From: Burkholderiales bacterium GJ-E10
GTDB taxonomy: Bacteria > Pseudomonadota > Gammaproteobacteria > Burkholderiales > Burkholderiaceae_F
Length of the DNA stretch: 64,000 nt
Assembly (NCBI GenBank): GCA_000828975.1
Contig: AP014683.1
Span: forward strand, 2,499,700 to 2,563,699
Direction: 5' to 3'
Shown: positions 1 to 8,878 of the stretch, piece by piece
Position numbering within the stretch: the stretch's first letter is position 1
Layout: the number at the start of each line of letters is the position of its first letter
Notes under the pieces: generated by a model
Seen by the model: the letters and a program-made list of their open reading frames with translations, nothing else
Databases searched by the model: none
What the model was told of the DNA's origin: nothing
Program-made: the position numbers and the translations under genes

Positions 1-54
1 CCCGAACGTGTCAAAGCCTACTTCCGTGACCCGAACGTCAAATACGCCGCCTGA
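1..54 (+). CDS. 3' end of an unidentified gene
   Basis: The first 17 codons read PERVKAYFRDPNVKYAA and then TGA at 52-54. The gene begins before the window and its strand opposes lpxC, which ends tail-to-tail 18 bases further on. The fragment is too short to assign a family. It could be the tail of a transposase or of a housekeeping protein; I do not recognise it. Confidence 0.4.
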   Translation, partial: PERVKAYFRDPNVKYAA

Positions 55-72
55 GACTGTTTAAGGGCCCAA

Positions 73-999
73 TCAATAGGTCGCCGATCCCGCGGCGCGA
101 AACGCGCGCGGCGCCTGCCTGGCATCCTCGAAGCGGACGATCTCGTAGGACTCCGGGGCCGCCAGCAACGCCCGCAACAATTGGTTGTTGAGCGCGTGGC
201 CGGAGCGGTGCGCGCGATACGCCGCCATCAGGGGGTGCCCGAGCAGGTACAGGTCTCCCAGCGCATCCAGGATCTTGTGCTTGGCGAATTCATCGCCGCT
301 GCGCAGGCCGTCGGTGTTGAGGACCCGATACTCGTCCATCACGATCGCGTTCTCGAAGCTGCCGCCGAGCGCAAGACCCGCCGCCCGCAAGGCTTCGACC
401 TCGTTGACGAACCCGAACGTGCGGGCCCGCGACACCGCCGCAACGTAGTCGTCGCGATCGAAATCGACCTCGACGTCCTGCGTCGTCGAATCGATCGCCG
501 GATGGTTGAAGTTGATCGAAAACCGCAGCTTGTAGCCGAAATGCGGCTCCAGTCGGGCCCACTTCGCCTGGTCACCGCTTCCTTCCCGCACCTCCACCGG
601 CTTGCGCACGCGCACGAAGCGCCGCGCCGCCGCCTGCTCGACGATGCCCACCGAGCGGATCAGGAACACGAAACTCGCCGCGCTCCCGTCCATGATCGGG
701 ATTTCCGCCGCATCGACGTCGACGTAGCAGTTGTCGATTCCGAGGCCGGCCAGCGCGGACATCAGATGCTCGACCGTGGCGATCCGGACGCCGCCCTGAT
801 CGAGCGTCGATGCCATGCGGGTATCGCCAACCGCCATTGCGGATACCGGGATCTCGACCACCGGATGGCAGTCGGTCCGGCGAAAGACGATGCCGGTGTC
901 CGGCGGGGCGGGACGCAGGACCAATTCGACCCGCGTCCCGCTGTGCAGGCCGATGCCGACGGTGCGCGCAACGGCGCGTAATGTATGTTGTGCAACCAT
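73..999 (-). CDS. lpxC: UDP-3-O-acyl-N-acetylglucosamine deacetylase LpxC
   Basis: Zinc amidase that removes the N-acetyl group from UDP-3-O-acyl-GlcNAc, the committed step of lipid A synthesis, in the cytoplasm. The 308 residues match the usual size (about 305). Zinc and catalytic positions are visible: H78 in [10 protein letters not shown], then H241 and D245 in [11 protein letters not shown], and H268 in [17 protein letters not shown] is also typical. The ATG at 999 starts MVAQHTLR, the normal LpxC beginning; the frame stays open upstream but that stretch is non-homologous and overlaps the divergent gene, so it was left out. lpxC normally closes the division cluster after ftsZ, but here amtB and a plus-strand gene pair lie in between. 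The divergent gene at 1043 starts only 43 bases away, so the promoters must be compact or shared. Confidence 0.97.
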   Translation of the reverse strand: MVAQHTLRAVARTVGIGLHSGTRVELVLRPAPPDTGIVFRRTDCHPVVEIPVSAMAVGDTRMASTLDQGGVRIATVEHLMSALAGLGIDNCYVDVDAAEIPIMDGSAASFVFLIRSVGIVEQAAARRFVRVRKPVEVREGSGDQAKWARLEPHFGYKLRFSINFNHPAIDSTTQDVEVDFDRDDYVAAVSRARTFGFVNEVEALRAAGLALGGSFENAIVMDEYRVLNTDGLRSGDEFAKHKILDALGDLYLLGHPLMAAYRAHRSGHALNNQLLRALLAAPESYEIVRFEDARQAPRAFRAAGSATY

Positions 1000-1042
1000 G
1001 TTCGGGCAGAATTCTATCGTCCGCTTTTCCAGGAACCCGCAT

Positions 1043-2215
1043 ATGCCTTTGTTACGGAGCGTTTCTTTCTCATTTTTCCCGACGCGCGCCGGGATCGCCG
1101 GGGCTCTGGTGGCGGCCCTTGCCGCCATGGCGCCGATGGCGCCCCCGGCATTTGCCCAAACACCTCCCTCCCCGCGGGCCGCCGCACCGCTGCCGCTCAC
1201 GACGACGGCCCAACTGCTCGCCGGCGTCATGCCCAAAGGCAAGCTCGCCGCCGATCCCGCCGTCGCGGACATCGTCGCCGGTCCGGCCTGGCGCGCGCAC
1301 CGCGCCGCCGCACGGGCGGGTGCCCGGCAACTGCGCATCCGCCTGGCGCACATGCATGCCTGGGAAGCGCGCCACCTTCCGCGGACCCGCGGAACGCTGC
1401 TCTATCCGTTCAGCGGCCCAGACCTGATCAACGCCTACGCCCTGTTCCCGGATGCCGACACGTACGTGTTCTTCAGCCTGGAACCGGTCGGCACGGTGCC
1501 GGCGCTCGGCAGCCTCGACGACAGCGGGCGCGCCGCCTTGTTTCACGATCTGCGCGCCGCGCTCAACGACTTCGTCGCCCTCAATTTCTTCATCACCCCC
1601 GACATGGCGGAGAAGCTGCAGACCGATTCCCTCGACGGAACGGTGCCCGTCCTCATGGCAATGATGGGGGTGCTGAACCTCCACGTTGACAGCATCCGCC
1701 CGTACGACCCCTTTGCCGGAAAAGCGGGCGCGCACCCGGCGCACCCGGTGCGGGGCGTGCGGATCGCCTTCACCAATCCGCGCAACGGCCATCACCAGAC
1801 GCTGATCTATCTTGCGATCAACGTCGGCGACCATGCGCTGCGTCACCGCCACCCCGGATTCCTTCCCTGGCTGCGCACGTTCCGCAACCCGACGGTGCTG
1901 ATCAAATCGGCGTCGTATCTGCTGCACGAGCCCCACTTCCGATTGCTGCGCGCGGAACTGCTGTCCCGATCCCGCGTGATCGTGCAGGACGACAGCGGCA
2001 TCCCCTATCGGATGCTGAAGAAGGCGGGCTACGCCGTGACGCTCTTCGGCCACTACCAGGAGCCCGTCAAGCTGTTTCACAACTACCGGCAGCCGGACCT
2101 CGAGGATGCCTACACGAGCGCCGGCACGCTCCCTCCCCTTCCGTTCCCGTTCGGATACAACTGGCGCAAGGAGGGCGGGTCGGGACTGATTCTGGCGGTG
2201 CGGAAGGCGCCGTGA
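1043..2215 (+). CDS. Secreted conserved protein of unknown function
   Basis: A 390-residue protein with a clear Sec signal: basic start [15 protein letters not shown], an Ala-rich hydrophobic core, and a likely cleavage after PPAFA (residue about 38). The mature part has [17 protein letters not shown] and [16 protein letters not shown], recurring in a family of uncharacterised exported proteins, and a conserved-looking C-terminal region ending [21 protein letters not shown] see no catalytic signature I can name. The start at 1043 follows AGGAAC and gives the signal peptide; longer in-frame starts lie over lpxC. Its stop shares one base with the ATG of the hydrolase downstream (TGATG), so the two are co-translated and probably act on the same exported substrate or process. 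Function unknown. Confidence 0.75.
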   Translation: MPLLRSVSFSFFPTRAGIAGALVAALAAMAPMAPPAFAQTPPSPRAAAPLPLTTTAQLLAGVMPKGKLAADPAVADIVAGPAWRAHRAAARAGARQLRIRLAHMHAWEARHLPRTRGTLLYPFSGPDLINAYALFPDADTYVFFSLEPVGTVPALGSLDDSGRAALFHDLRAALNDFVALNFFITPDMAEKLQTDSLDGTVPVLMAMMGVLNLHVDSIRPYDPFAGKAGAHPAHPVRGVRIAFTNPRNGHHQTLIYLAINVGDHALRHRHPGFLPWLRTFRNPTVLIKSASYLLHEPHFRLLRAELLSRSRVIVQDDSGIPYRMLKKAGYAVTLFGHYQEPVKLFHNYRQPDLEDAYTSAGTLPPLPFPFGYNWRKEGGSGLILAVRKAP

Positions 2216-3129
2216 TGAACCGCCGCGAATGCCTGCAGGCGCTGGCAGCGGCCGCGGCGGGAACCGCCTTCGCACCGCGGGACGGCGCGGCGGCGGCCGA
2301 AGCAGCCGATCCGCCCACCACTTCCCGGTTCTTCCGCACCTCGGACGGCGTGCGCCTGCACGTCCTGGAGCGACGCCCGGCCCGTGCGGGACGTTCCGCC
2401 CCGACCATCGTCCTGGTCCCCGGCTGGTGCATGCCTGCGAGCATCTGGTCGCATCAACTGGCAGCCTTCGGCGCACGCTGGCGGACCATCGCATTCGATC
2501 CGCGCGGCCAGGGCCGGTCCGAGGTTCCCCGCAGCGGCTACAACGCGGACCGGCGCGCCGACGACATCGCCGATCTGCTCGCGCAAGAGGATCGCGTGGT
2601 GCTGGTCGGCTGGTCGTTGGGGGTGCTCGACGCGCTGCAGTACATCTACCGCCATGGGCCGGACCGCCTCGCGGGACTCGCGCTGGTCGACAATTCGATC
2701 GGCGAGCCGCCGGCGCCCCGGGGCGGCGGGCAGTTTTTCCAGGATCTCCGGCAGCGCAGGGAGCCGACCGTGAATGCGTTCGTGCGCGGCATGTTCCACC
2801 GCCCGCAACCGCAAACGGAGATCGACCGCCTGGTCCGCGAAGCGCTGCGCATGCCGCTCGCCGACAGCATCGCCCTGCTTTCCTATCCCATCCCGCGCAG
2901 CCACTGGCGCCGGATCGTGGAGGGCTTCGACCGGCCGCTCGCCTACCTGGTTACGCCCCGCCTGCGGGCGCAATCCGAGCACCTGCAGCGAGCCCGTCCG
3001 GCAAGCCGCATCGCCGTGTTCGAACATGCCGGACATGCCCTGTTCGTCGACGAAGCGGCGCGGTTCAACCGCATCGTCGCCGCCTGGCTCGATACCGACA
3101 TCACCAGTTCGGATCGCGCTCGGGCGTAG
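2215..3129 (+). CDS. Exported alpha/beta-fold hydrolase (Tat-type signal)
   Basis: A 304-residue alpha/beta hydrolase. The N-terminus [16 protein letters not shown] has a twin-arginine-like motif and hydrophobic stretch, suggesting Tat export. The fold markers are the oxyanion strand VLVPGWCM, the FDPRGQGRS turn, the nucleophile elbow VGWSLG (GxSxG), and a late His in HAGHALFVDEAARF. The substrate cannot be read from sequence; family members include esterases, haloperoxidase-like enzymes and lactonases. The ATG at 2215 overlaps the previous stop; a GTG three bases earlier is the alternative. Its 3' end overlaps the convergent amtB by 29 bases. Paired with the secreted protein upstream. Confidence 0.85.
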   Translation: MNRRECLQALAAAAAGTAFAPRDGAAAAEAADPPTTSRFFRTSDGVRLHVLERRPARAGRSAPTIVLVPGWCMPASIWSHQLAAFGARWRTIAFDPRGQGRSEVPRSGYNADRRADDIADLLAQEDRVVLVGWSLGVLDALQYIYRHGPDRLAGLALVDNSIGEPPAPRGGGQFFQDLRQRREPTVNAFVRGMFHRPQPQTEIDRLVREALRMPLADSIALLSYPIPRSHWRRIVEGFDRPLAYLVTPRLRAQSEHLQRARPASRIAVFEHAGHALFVDEAARFNRIVAAWLDTDITSSDRARA

Positions 3130-4303
3130 CCGTGATGTGGTGGATCGAAAGATCCGCGCCGTTGAACTCCTCTTCCCGATCCAGGCGCAGGCCGAGAACG
3201 GCCTTCAATGCGCCATACACCAGCGCACCGCCGGCGAGGGCGACCGCGATGCCGGCGCAGGTCATGATCAACTGGGACAGGAAGGACACGCCGCCCAGAC
3301 CGCCCAGCGCCTTGGCGCCGAAGATGCCCGCGGCGATGCCGCCCCAGGCGCCGCACAGACCATGCAGCGGCCAGACGCCCAGCACGTCATCGATCTTCCA
3401 GCGATTCTGCGTGAGCGTGAACATTCCCACGAAGATCCCCGCAGCGACCGCGCCGACCACGAGCGCGCCGATCGGATGCATCAGGTCGGAACCGGCGCAG
3501 ACCGCGACCAGCCCCGCCAGCGGCCCGTTGTGGACGAAGCCCGGGTCGTTCTTCCCCAGGACCAGCGCGGCCAGGGTGCCGCCGACCATGGCCATCAGCG
3601 AATTAACCGCGACGAGCCCGGAAATCTTGCCGAGCGTCTGCGCGCTCATCACGTTGAACCCGAACCAGCCCACGGTGAGGATCCACGCCCCGAGCGCCAG
3701 GAATGGGATCGACGACGGCGGGTGGGCGGCGACCGCGCCGTCCTTGGTGTAGCGGCCGTGCCGCGCACCGAGCAGCAGCACCGCCGGCAGCGCGATCCAG
3801 CCGCCCATCGCATGGACGACGACCGAACCGGCGAAATCATGGAATTCCGCGCCGAACGTTGCATGCAGCCATGCCTGGATGCCATAGGCGCCGTTCCACG
3901 CAATGCCCTCGAAGAACGGGTAGACGAATCCGGTCAGCACGAACGTCGCCGCCAATTGCGGGCGGAACTTGGCGCGCTCCGCAATGCCGCCGGAGATGAT
4001 GGCGGGGATCGCGGCCGCGAAGGTGAGGAGAAAAAAGAAGCGCGTCAGTTCATAACCGCTTTTCTGCGCCAGCGCGTCGGCGCCCGAAAAGAAGTTCACG
4101 CCGTAGGCGATCGTGTAGCCGATGAAAAAGTACGCGATCGTCGACACCGAAAAGTCCGCGAGGATCTTGACCAGCGCGTTGACCTGATTTTTCTTGCGAA
4201 CGGTGCCCAGTTCCAGGAACGCGAAGCCGGCATGCATCGCGAGCACCAGGATTGCACCCAGCAAGAGAAAGAGCACGTCGCTGCTGGTTTTGAGGGTTTC
4301 CAT
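3101..4303 (-). CDS. amtB: Ammonium transporter, Amt/MEP/Rh family
   Basis: Inner-membrane ammonium channel of 400 residues with about eleven membrane helices. The twin pore histidines are at H164 (AGSVVVHAMGG) and H314 (VLGVWPLHGLCGAWGG). The family stretches TFAAAIPAIISGGIAER and FEGIAWNGAYG are present. It starts METLKTSSDVLF, without the cleaved signal peptide of E. coli AmtB, and RBS-like CGGTGAGAAACG lies before the ATG. No glnK (PII) gene is adjacent, although most proteobacterial amtB genes follow one. It lies between ftsZ and the hydrolase, same strand as ftsZ but after a large inverted repeat, so it is probably transcribed separately. Confidence 0.96.
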   Translation of the reverse strand: METLKTSSDVLFLLLGAILVLAMHAGFAFLELGTVRKKNQVNALVKILADFSVSTIAYFFIGYTIAYGVNFFSGADALAQKSGYELTRFFFLLTFAAAIPAIISGGIAERAKFRPQLAATFVLTGFVYPFFEGIAWNGAYGIQAWLHATFGAEFHDFAGSVVVHAMGGWIALPAVLLLGARHGRYTKDGAVAAHPPSSIPFLALGAWILTVGWFGFNVMSAQTLGKISGLVAVNSLMAMVGGTLAALVLGKNDPGFVHNGPLAGLVAVCAGSDLMHPIGALVVGAVAAGIFVGMFTLTQNRWKIDDVLGVWPLHGLCGAWGGIAAGIFGAKALGGLGGVSFLSQLIMTCAGIAVALAGGALVYGALKAVLGLRLDREEEFNGADLSIHHITATPERDPNW

Positions 4304-4363
4304 CGTTTCTCACCGGAACGGAACAAGACAAAAAGGCATGGGAACGGCGGAGGCCGCGCGACC

Positions 4364-4409
4364 CCGCCTCCCCTCGTCCGGGGGAGAGGTCCGGAACGAG
4401 GGGAAGCGG
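4364..4409. terminator. Large inverted repeat after ftsZ
   Basis: Arms CCGCCTCCCCTCGTCCGG (4364-4381) and CCGGAACGAGGGGAAGCGG (4391-4409) pair over about 17 bases with one or two bulges and a 9-base loop. It lies between the ftsZ stop and the amtB start. No T-run follows directly; a short one (TTTTT on the minus strand) is about 30 bases further. It may end division-cluster transcripts or stabilise their 3' ends. Confidence 0.45.
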
Positions 4410-4417
4410 AGGCCGGA

Positions 4418-5617
4418 TCAGTCCGCCTGCTTGCGCAGGAAGGCCGGGATCTCGAACCGCATCTCCGGTCCGCCGACCTCGTCGGCGGACTGACCCGCCA
4501 CGGCGCGCGTACGGAACACTGCCGGCATGTCGTACTGGCCGTAATTGGTGGTCGCGGAGGACGGCGCCGGCGTCGCGGCGCCCATCGGCGTCGGCGCCGT
4601 CATGGGGGCGTTGTCCGTTCCGGTGCGGGCCAGCACGGTAAGCGACGGCTTGCGTGCCACCGAGGCGGCGCGGCCCAGGCCGGTGGCCACCACCGTGACC
4701 CGCAGACTGTCGCCCATGCTGTCGTCGCGCACGGCGCCGAAGATCACCGTGGCGTCCTCGGCGGCAAACGCGCGGATGGTGTTCATCACCACGCTCGTCT
4801 CCTTCATTTTCAAGGAGCCGCTGGCGGTGATGTTGACGAGCACGCCGCGCGCGCCCGACAGGTCCACTCCTTCGAGGAGCGGGCAGGCGACGGCCTGCTC
4901 GGCGGCGACACGGGCGCGATCGGTTCCCGAAGCCGTGGCCGTCCCCATCATCGCCTTGCCGTGTTCACTCATCACCGTCTTCACGTCCTCGAAGTCGACG
5001 TTGACGAGGCCCGGCGTGTTGATGATCTCGGCGATGCCGGCGCAGGCGTTGTGCAGAACGTCGTCGGCGGTGCGGAAGCAGTCGGCCATCTCGGCATCTT
5101 CGCCCAGCACCTCCTCGAGCTTGCTGTTGAGGATGACGATCATCGAATGGACGTTGTCCTGCAGGTCGCCGAGACCCGCGTCCGCGACCTTGGCGCGTTT
5201 CGGCCCCTCGAACTCGAACGGCTTGGACACCACCGCAACGGTCAGGATGCCCAACTCCTTGGCCACTTCCGCCACCACAGGCGCGGCGCCGGTACCGGTT
5301 CCGCCGCCCATCCCCGCGGTGATGAACACCATGTGCGCGCCGCGCAGTGCGTCGGCGATACGGTCGCGGGCCTCCTCGGCTGCGGCACGGCCCATCTCGG
5401 GGCGGCTACCCGCACCGAGGCCGGTCTTGCCGAGTTGGATCACGTTCTTGGCGCTCGACCGCGACAACGCCTGGTGGTCGGTGTTCGCGCAGATGAAGTC
5501 CACCCCCTGCACGCCCCGCTGGATCATATGTTCGACGGCATTGCCGCCGGCGCCGCCGACCCCGATCACCTTGATCACGGTTCCGGCGGTTTCGGTCTCG
5601 AGAATTTCAAATGCCAT
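4418..5617 (-). CDS. ftsZ: Cell division GTPase FtsZ
   Basis: Tubulin-like GTPase that polymerises into the cytokinetic ring. The 399 residues include the glycine-rich nucleotide loop IGVGGAGGNAVEHM (about 19-31) and the tubulin signature GGGTGTG (104-110). A variable Ala/Pro/Thr linker precedes the conserved C-terminal peptide EIPAFLRKQAD, the docking site for FtsA and ZipA. The ATG at 5617 was chosen because MAFEILETE is the family start and GGGGAGAGG lies just upstream. It follows ftsA by 14 bases on the same transcript and is the last gene of the cluster before the inverted repeat. Confidence 0.98.
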   Translation of the reverse strand: MAFEILETETAGTVIKVIGVGGAGGNAVEHMIQRGVQGVDFICANTDHQALSRSSAKNVIQLGKTGLGAGSRPEMGRAAAEEARDRIADALRGAHMVFITAGMGGGTGTGAAPVVAEVAKELGILTVAVVSKPFEFEGPKRAKVADAGLGDLQDNVHSMIVILNSKLEEVLGEDAEMADCFRTADDVLHNACAGIAEIINTPGLVNVDFEDVKTVMSEHGKAMMGTATASGTDRARVAAEQAVACPLLEGVDLSGARGVLVNITASGSLKMKETSVVMNTIRAFAAEDATVIFGAVRDDSMGDSLRVTVVATGLGRAASVARKPSLTVLARTGTDNAPMTAPTPMGAATPAPSSATTNYGQYDMPAVFRTRAVAGQSADEVGGPEMRFEIPAFLRKQAD

Positions 5618-5631
5618 GGCCTCTCCCCTTT

Positions 5632-6864
5632 TCAAAAGTTCCCAACAATCCACGCCTTGATCCGCTTGAACGTCCCCTGGAACGTTCCCCGCGGCACTTC
5701 AAACCGCTGTCCCCGCTGCTGCTGCGCGTAGGCCTCATGGAGCAGGCCCATCACCGCGGCATTGCGCGGGCTGCGCACGACGTCCGCGAGCGGCCCGCCA
5801 TAAAGGGGCCACCCCGTTCGCGCCGGACGCAGGAATACGTCTTCCGCCAGTTCGGCGATGCCGGGCAGCAACGCCGTGCCGCCGGTCAGCACGATCCCGG
5901 CGGCGATCGCGTCCTCATGCCCCGAGGTGCGCAGCGCCCGCTGCGCCAAGGTGAACAACTCCTCGACGCGCGGCTCGATGACCGCCGCCAGCGCCTGGCG
6001 CGACAGCATGCGGGGGTCCCGGTCGCCGATCCCCATGATTTCGATCCGGTCGCTCGCATCGGCCAGTGCCTCCTTGGCCATCCCGTAGCGCAGCTTGATT
6101 TCCTCGGCCGCCGAAATCGGCGTGCGCAGCGCCATCGCGATGTCGTTGGTGATCTGGTCGCCCGCGATCGGAATGACTTCCGTATGGCGGATCGCTCCAC
6201 CGGTGAAAATGGTGATGTCCGTGGTCCCCGCGCCGATGTCCAGGAGCGCGACGCCGAGTTCGCGCTCATCGTTGGTCAGCACCGACAACGACGACGCCAG
6301 CGGCTGCAGCATGAGTTCCTGCACTTCCAGCCCGCAGCGCCGTACGCATTTGACGACGTTCTGGGCGGCGCTTTCGGCGGCGGTGACGATGTGCACGCGC
6401 ACTTCGAGGCGGACTCCGCTCATCCCGATCGGATCGCGAATATCCTCCTGGCCGTCGACCGTGTACTCCTGGGTCAGCACGTGCAGCACCTGGTGGTCGG
6501 CGGCAATCTGCACCGCGCGCGCCGTCTCCAGTGCGCGATCGACATCGCTGTCGGTCACTTCACGGTCCTTGATCGCGACCATGCCGCTCGAATTGACGCT
6601 CCGGATGTGCTCGCCGGTGATCCCGGCCGTGACCTGGACGACGCGGCAGGCCGCCATCAACTCCGCTTCCTCGAGCGCCCGCCGGATCGATTGCACGGTG
6701 GCTTCGATGTTGACGATCACGCCGCGCCGCAGGCCTTCGGACTGCGACTGCCCGACGCCGATCACCTGGAAGCCGCCGCCGGACAGCACCTCCGCTACCG
6801 CCACCGCCACCTTCGACGTGCCGATGTCCAGGCCGACGATCAGATCCTTGCTTTCGTTGCTCAT
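5632..6864 (-). CDS. ftsA: Cell division protein FtsA
   Basis: Actin-like ATPase that tethers FtsZ to the membrane. From the ATG at 6864 it has 410 residues (E. coli 420), starting MSNESKDLIVGLDIGTSK with the first phosphate loop at about residues 11-18. LLDIGAGTTDITIF and ILTGGTALLPGI are the other actin-family motifs. The C-terminal amphipathic membrane helix is at FKRIKAWIVGNF. A second in-frame ATG at 6960, with nearly the same flanking sequence, overlaps the ftsQ stop as ATGA and would add 32 residues rich in Gly and Arg. Family homology favours 6864; the overlap pattern of the cluster favours 6960. Either or both may be used. Confidence 0.95.
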   Translation of the reverse strand: MSNESKDLIVGLDIGTSKVAVAVAEVLSGGGFQVIGVGQSQSEGLRRGVIVNIEATVQSIRRALEEAELMAACRVVQVTAGITGEHIRSVNSSGMVAIKDREVTDSDVDRALETARAVQIAADHQVLHVLTQEYTVDGQEDIRDPIGMSGVRLEVRVHIVTAAESAAQNVVKCVRRCGLEVQELMLQPLASSLSVLTNDERELGVALLDIGAGTTDITIFTGGAIRHTEVIPIAGDQITNDIAMALRTPISAAEEIKLRYGMAKEALADASDRIEIMGIGDRDPRMLSRQALAAVIEPRVEELFTLAQRALRTSGHEDAIAAGIVLTGGTALLPGIAELAEDVFLRPARTGWPLYGGPLADVVRSPRNAAVMGLLHEAYAQQQRGQRFEVPRGTFQGTFKRIKAWIVGNF

Positions 6865-6975
6865 GGTTGCCCTGCCACCCGTATCTCCACCCCGCAATCG
6901 GCGGCGGATCCGCCCGCCATGCTCCGGATCGGCGTTCCAATCCTTCGTTTCGTTGCTCATGGTTGCCTTGTCACC
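6844..6975 (-). repeat. Duplicated ftsA start region (two 36-bp direct repeats)
   Basis: Copies at 6844-6879 and 6940-6975 are identical except for four bases and lie exactly 96 bp (32 codons) apart. Each carries a GG-rich ribosome site, the run GGCAACC, and ATGAGCAACGAAA (MSNE). The upstream ATG (6960) forms ATGA with the ftsQ stop. The duplication therefore supplies two complete, in-frame initiation sites for ftsA. Confidence 0.85.
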
Positions 6976-7853
6976 GAATCGTCGGCAGCGGACCCATCCG
7001 CGGCGTCGCCATGGTCCGGTGCCGCGTCCGCCGCCGCGGCGATCGGTCCGCTCGCGGCGAAGCCGTTGTCGTACCGCGCATCGACGTAGGCTGGAGCGCC
7101 ACCGAGGCGCGCGACCACGACGGGATCGCTGCGAACGAGTCGATCGAGGCGCCGCTGCACCGCACCGGAAGGGTCGTCCCGCCCGAGATCGAAGATCTGG
7201 CCGCGCGCCGTACGCAGGGTCCAGGACCCGCGATCCGATACCGCGATTCCCGCCAGCGCCGTCCCCAGCGCATGGCACGCCCGCGCGAACGGCGCGATCC
7301 GCGCCACGGCCTCCGGTGCGAACTGCACCGGCCCGGAAAATGCGATCTGCGGCCCGTCCAGATCGGCCTCGGCGGGGTTGCCCTCGAACAGGACTCCGGC
7401 GTCCGAAACCAGGCGGCCGTCGCTCCAGGTGCCGACCGCGCGCCGCTCGGTCAACCGCACGAGCAGGCCGTCGGGCCAGACCCGGCGCACCGAGGCGTCG
7501 GCAACCCAGGGAATGTTTTGAAAGGCATCGCGCGCATCGCGCAGGTGCAGCGTGAAGAAGTTGCCGACCAGACGCCCCGCGAGGGCCGTACGGATCTCGG
7601 CGCGATTGACGTGCCGGAGGGTTCCCGCAATGGTGATGTGACGAAGCTCGAATGCCGGCCGGCGAACCGCCCAGACCAGCGCGCCGCCCAGCAATATCAG
7701 CAAGGCAAGAAGGAAGAAGACGCGGGCAAGCAGGGCCGCCGCAGGAACCTCCGCACCCTCCCCGCGCCGCGATGCCGGAGCAGCCTGCGATCCCGCACTT
7801 CCCCGCGCCGAGCGGGGAGGCGGAGAATACGAGGGCATGGTCATCGCAATCAT
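6957..7853 (-). CDS. ftsQ: Cell division protein FtsQ
   Basis: Bitopic divisome protein linking early and late division proteins through FtsB and FtsL. 298 residues: a Pro/Ser/Arg-rich cytoplasmic tail (1 to about 45), one membrane helix (ARVFFLLALLILLGGALVW), then the POTRA domain beginning FELRHITIAGTLRHVNRAEI and the beta domain. IPWVADASVRRVWPDGLLVRL is the usual FtsQ stretch. The ATG at 7853 overlaps the ddl stop (ATGA); other ATGs nine and fifteen bases downstream are possible. A low-complexity Ala/Asp tail ends the protein. Confidence 0.93.
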   Translation of the reverse strand: MIAMTMPSYSPPPRSARGSAGSQAAPASRRGEGAEVPAAALLARVFFLLALLILLGGALVWAVRRPAFELRHITIAGTLRHVNRAEIRTALAGRLVGNFFTLHLRDARDAFQNIPWVADASVRRVWPDGLLVRLTERRAVGTWSDGRLVSDAGVLFEGNPAEADLDGPQIAFSGPVQFAPEAVARIAPFARACHALGTALAGIAVSDRGSWTLRTARGQIFDLGRDDPSGAVQRRLDRLVRSDPVVVARLGGAPAYVDARYDNGFAASGPIAAAADAAPDHGDAADGSAADDSVTRQP

Positions 7854-8878
7854 GCCCCCAGCTCCAGCCGCGCGCCCGCGAGGATGCGAAGAACGAGGTC
7901 GGGGAAGTCGATGCCGGCGGCGCGCGCCGCCATCGGCACGAGCGAGTGGTCGGTCATTCCCGGCGCGGTGTTGAGCTCGAGGAGATAGGGCTTCGCCCCG
8001 TCGGCTTCGTCGCGCAGCATCACATCGATGCGGCCCCAGCCGCGCGCGCCGATCGCGCGATAGGCCCGCACGCACAAATCCTGGATCCGCTGCGCCAGCG
8101 CCGGATCGAGCGGCGCCGGGCACCGGTACTCGGTCCGGTCGCCGAAATACTTGTTTTGATAGTCGTAGTTTGCGTCGGGTGCGCAGATCTCCACCAACGG
8201 CAGCGCCGTCGTGTCGGCACCTTCGCCGAGCAGCGCACAGGTCAGTTCGCGGCCGATGATCCGCTCCTCGATCAACGCCTGCGCATCGTATTTCCAGGCC
8301 TCGCGCAGCGCCGCCTCGAACGCCGGGCGATCGCCCGCCCCCACCTTGCCGGCGCCGAAGCTCGATCCCTCCCGCGCAGGCTTCACCACGAGGCCCGGAG
8401 CGAACTCCGCCGCGCCGCAACGCGCAAATGCCGCGCCGACGTCGTCGTCGCGAGCCAGCTGCAGCCAGGCCGGAGTCGGCAATCCAGCGGCGGTCCAGAT
8501 CTCCTTGGTGGTCGGCTTGTCCATCGCCACCGCGGAAGCGCGAATGCCGCTCCCCGTGTAGGGCACCCGCAAGGTTTCGAGCACGCCCTGGATCGCGCCG
8601 TCCTCGCCATACCGGCCGTGGAGGATGCAGAACACGCGGTCGAACCGCGCCGCCTCGAGTTCTGCGAGCGTATGCATCGCGGGGTCGAATTCGTGCGCGT
8701 CCACCCCGGCCTCACGCAGCGCCCGCAGCACCGCGGCTCCCGAACGGATCGACACATCCCGCTCGGACGAGCGGCCGCCGTACAGCACGCCGACGCGGCC
8801 GAACGTGCGCGGCGCCAGGTGCCCCTGTGCCGGCATGGCGGTCGTCGCGGTCGTGGATCCCTTCGTCCCCATGGTCAT
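7850..8878 (-). CDS. ddl: D-alanine--D-alanine ligase
   Basis: ATP-grasp ligase that makes the D-Ala-D-Ala dipeptide used by MurF. 342 residues. The N-terminal domain starts at about residue 26 ([18 protein letters not shown]) and [12 protein letters not shown] follows. The ATP-grasp region has [12 protein letters not shown], and the C-terminal active site has [11 protein letters not shown] and [14 protein letters not shown]. The first 25 residues (Thr/Ala-rich) are longer than in typical DdlB. The ATG at 8878 overlaps the murC stop; a second ATG at 8872 is the alternative. Confidence 0.96.
   Translation of the reverse strand: MTMGTKGSTTATTAMPAQGHLAPRTFGRVGVLYGGRSSERDVSIRSGAAVLRALREAGVDAHEFDPAMHTLAELEAARFDRVFCILHGRYGEDGAIQGVLETLRVPYTGSGIRASAVAMDKPTTKEIWTAAGLPTPAWLQLARDDDVGAAFARCGAAEFAPGLVVKPAREGSSFGAGKVGAGDRPAFEAALREAWKYDAQALIEERIIGRELTCALLGEGADTTALPLVEICAPDANYDYQNKYFGDRTEYRCPAPLDPALAQRIQDLCVRAYRAIGARGWGRIDVMLRDEADGAKPYLLELNTAPGMTDHSLVPMAARAAGIDFPDLVLRILAGARLELGA

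Noticed and set aside
1000-1353. N-terminal extension of LpxC by 118 codons
   Set aside because: The family start is at 999 and the extension overlaps the signal peptide of the divergent gene.
2774-5731. 985-codon plus-strand open frame opposite amtB and ftsZ
   Set aside because: It is an antisense shadow caused by GC-rich codon bias; the translation is Arg/His-rich without domains, while the other strand holds two canonical proteins.
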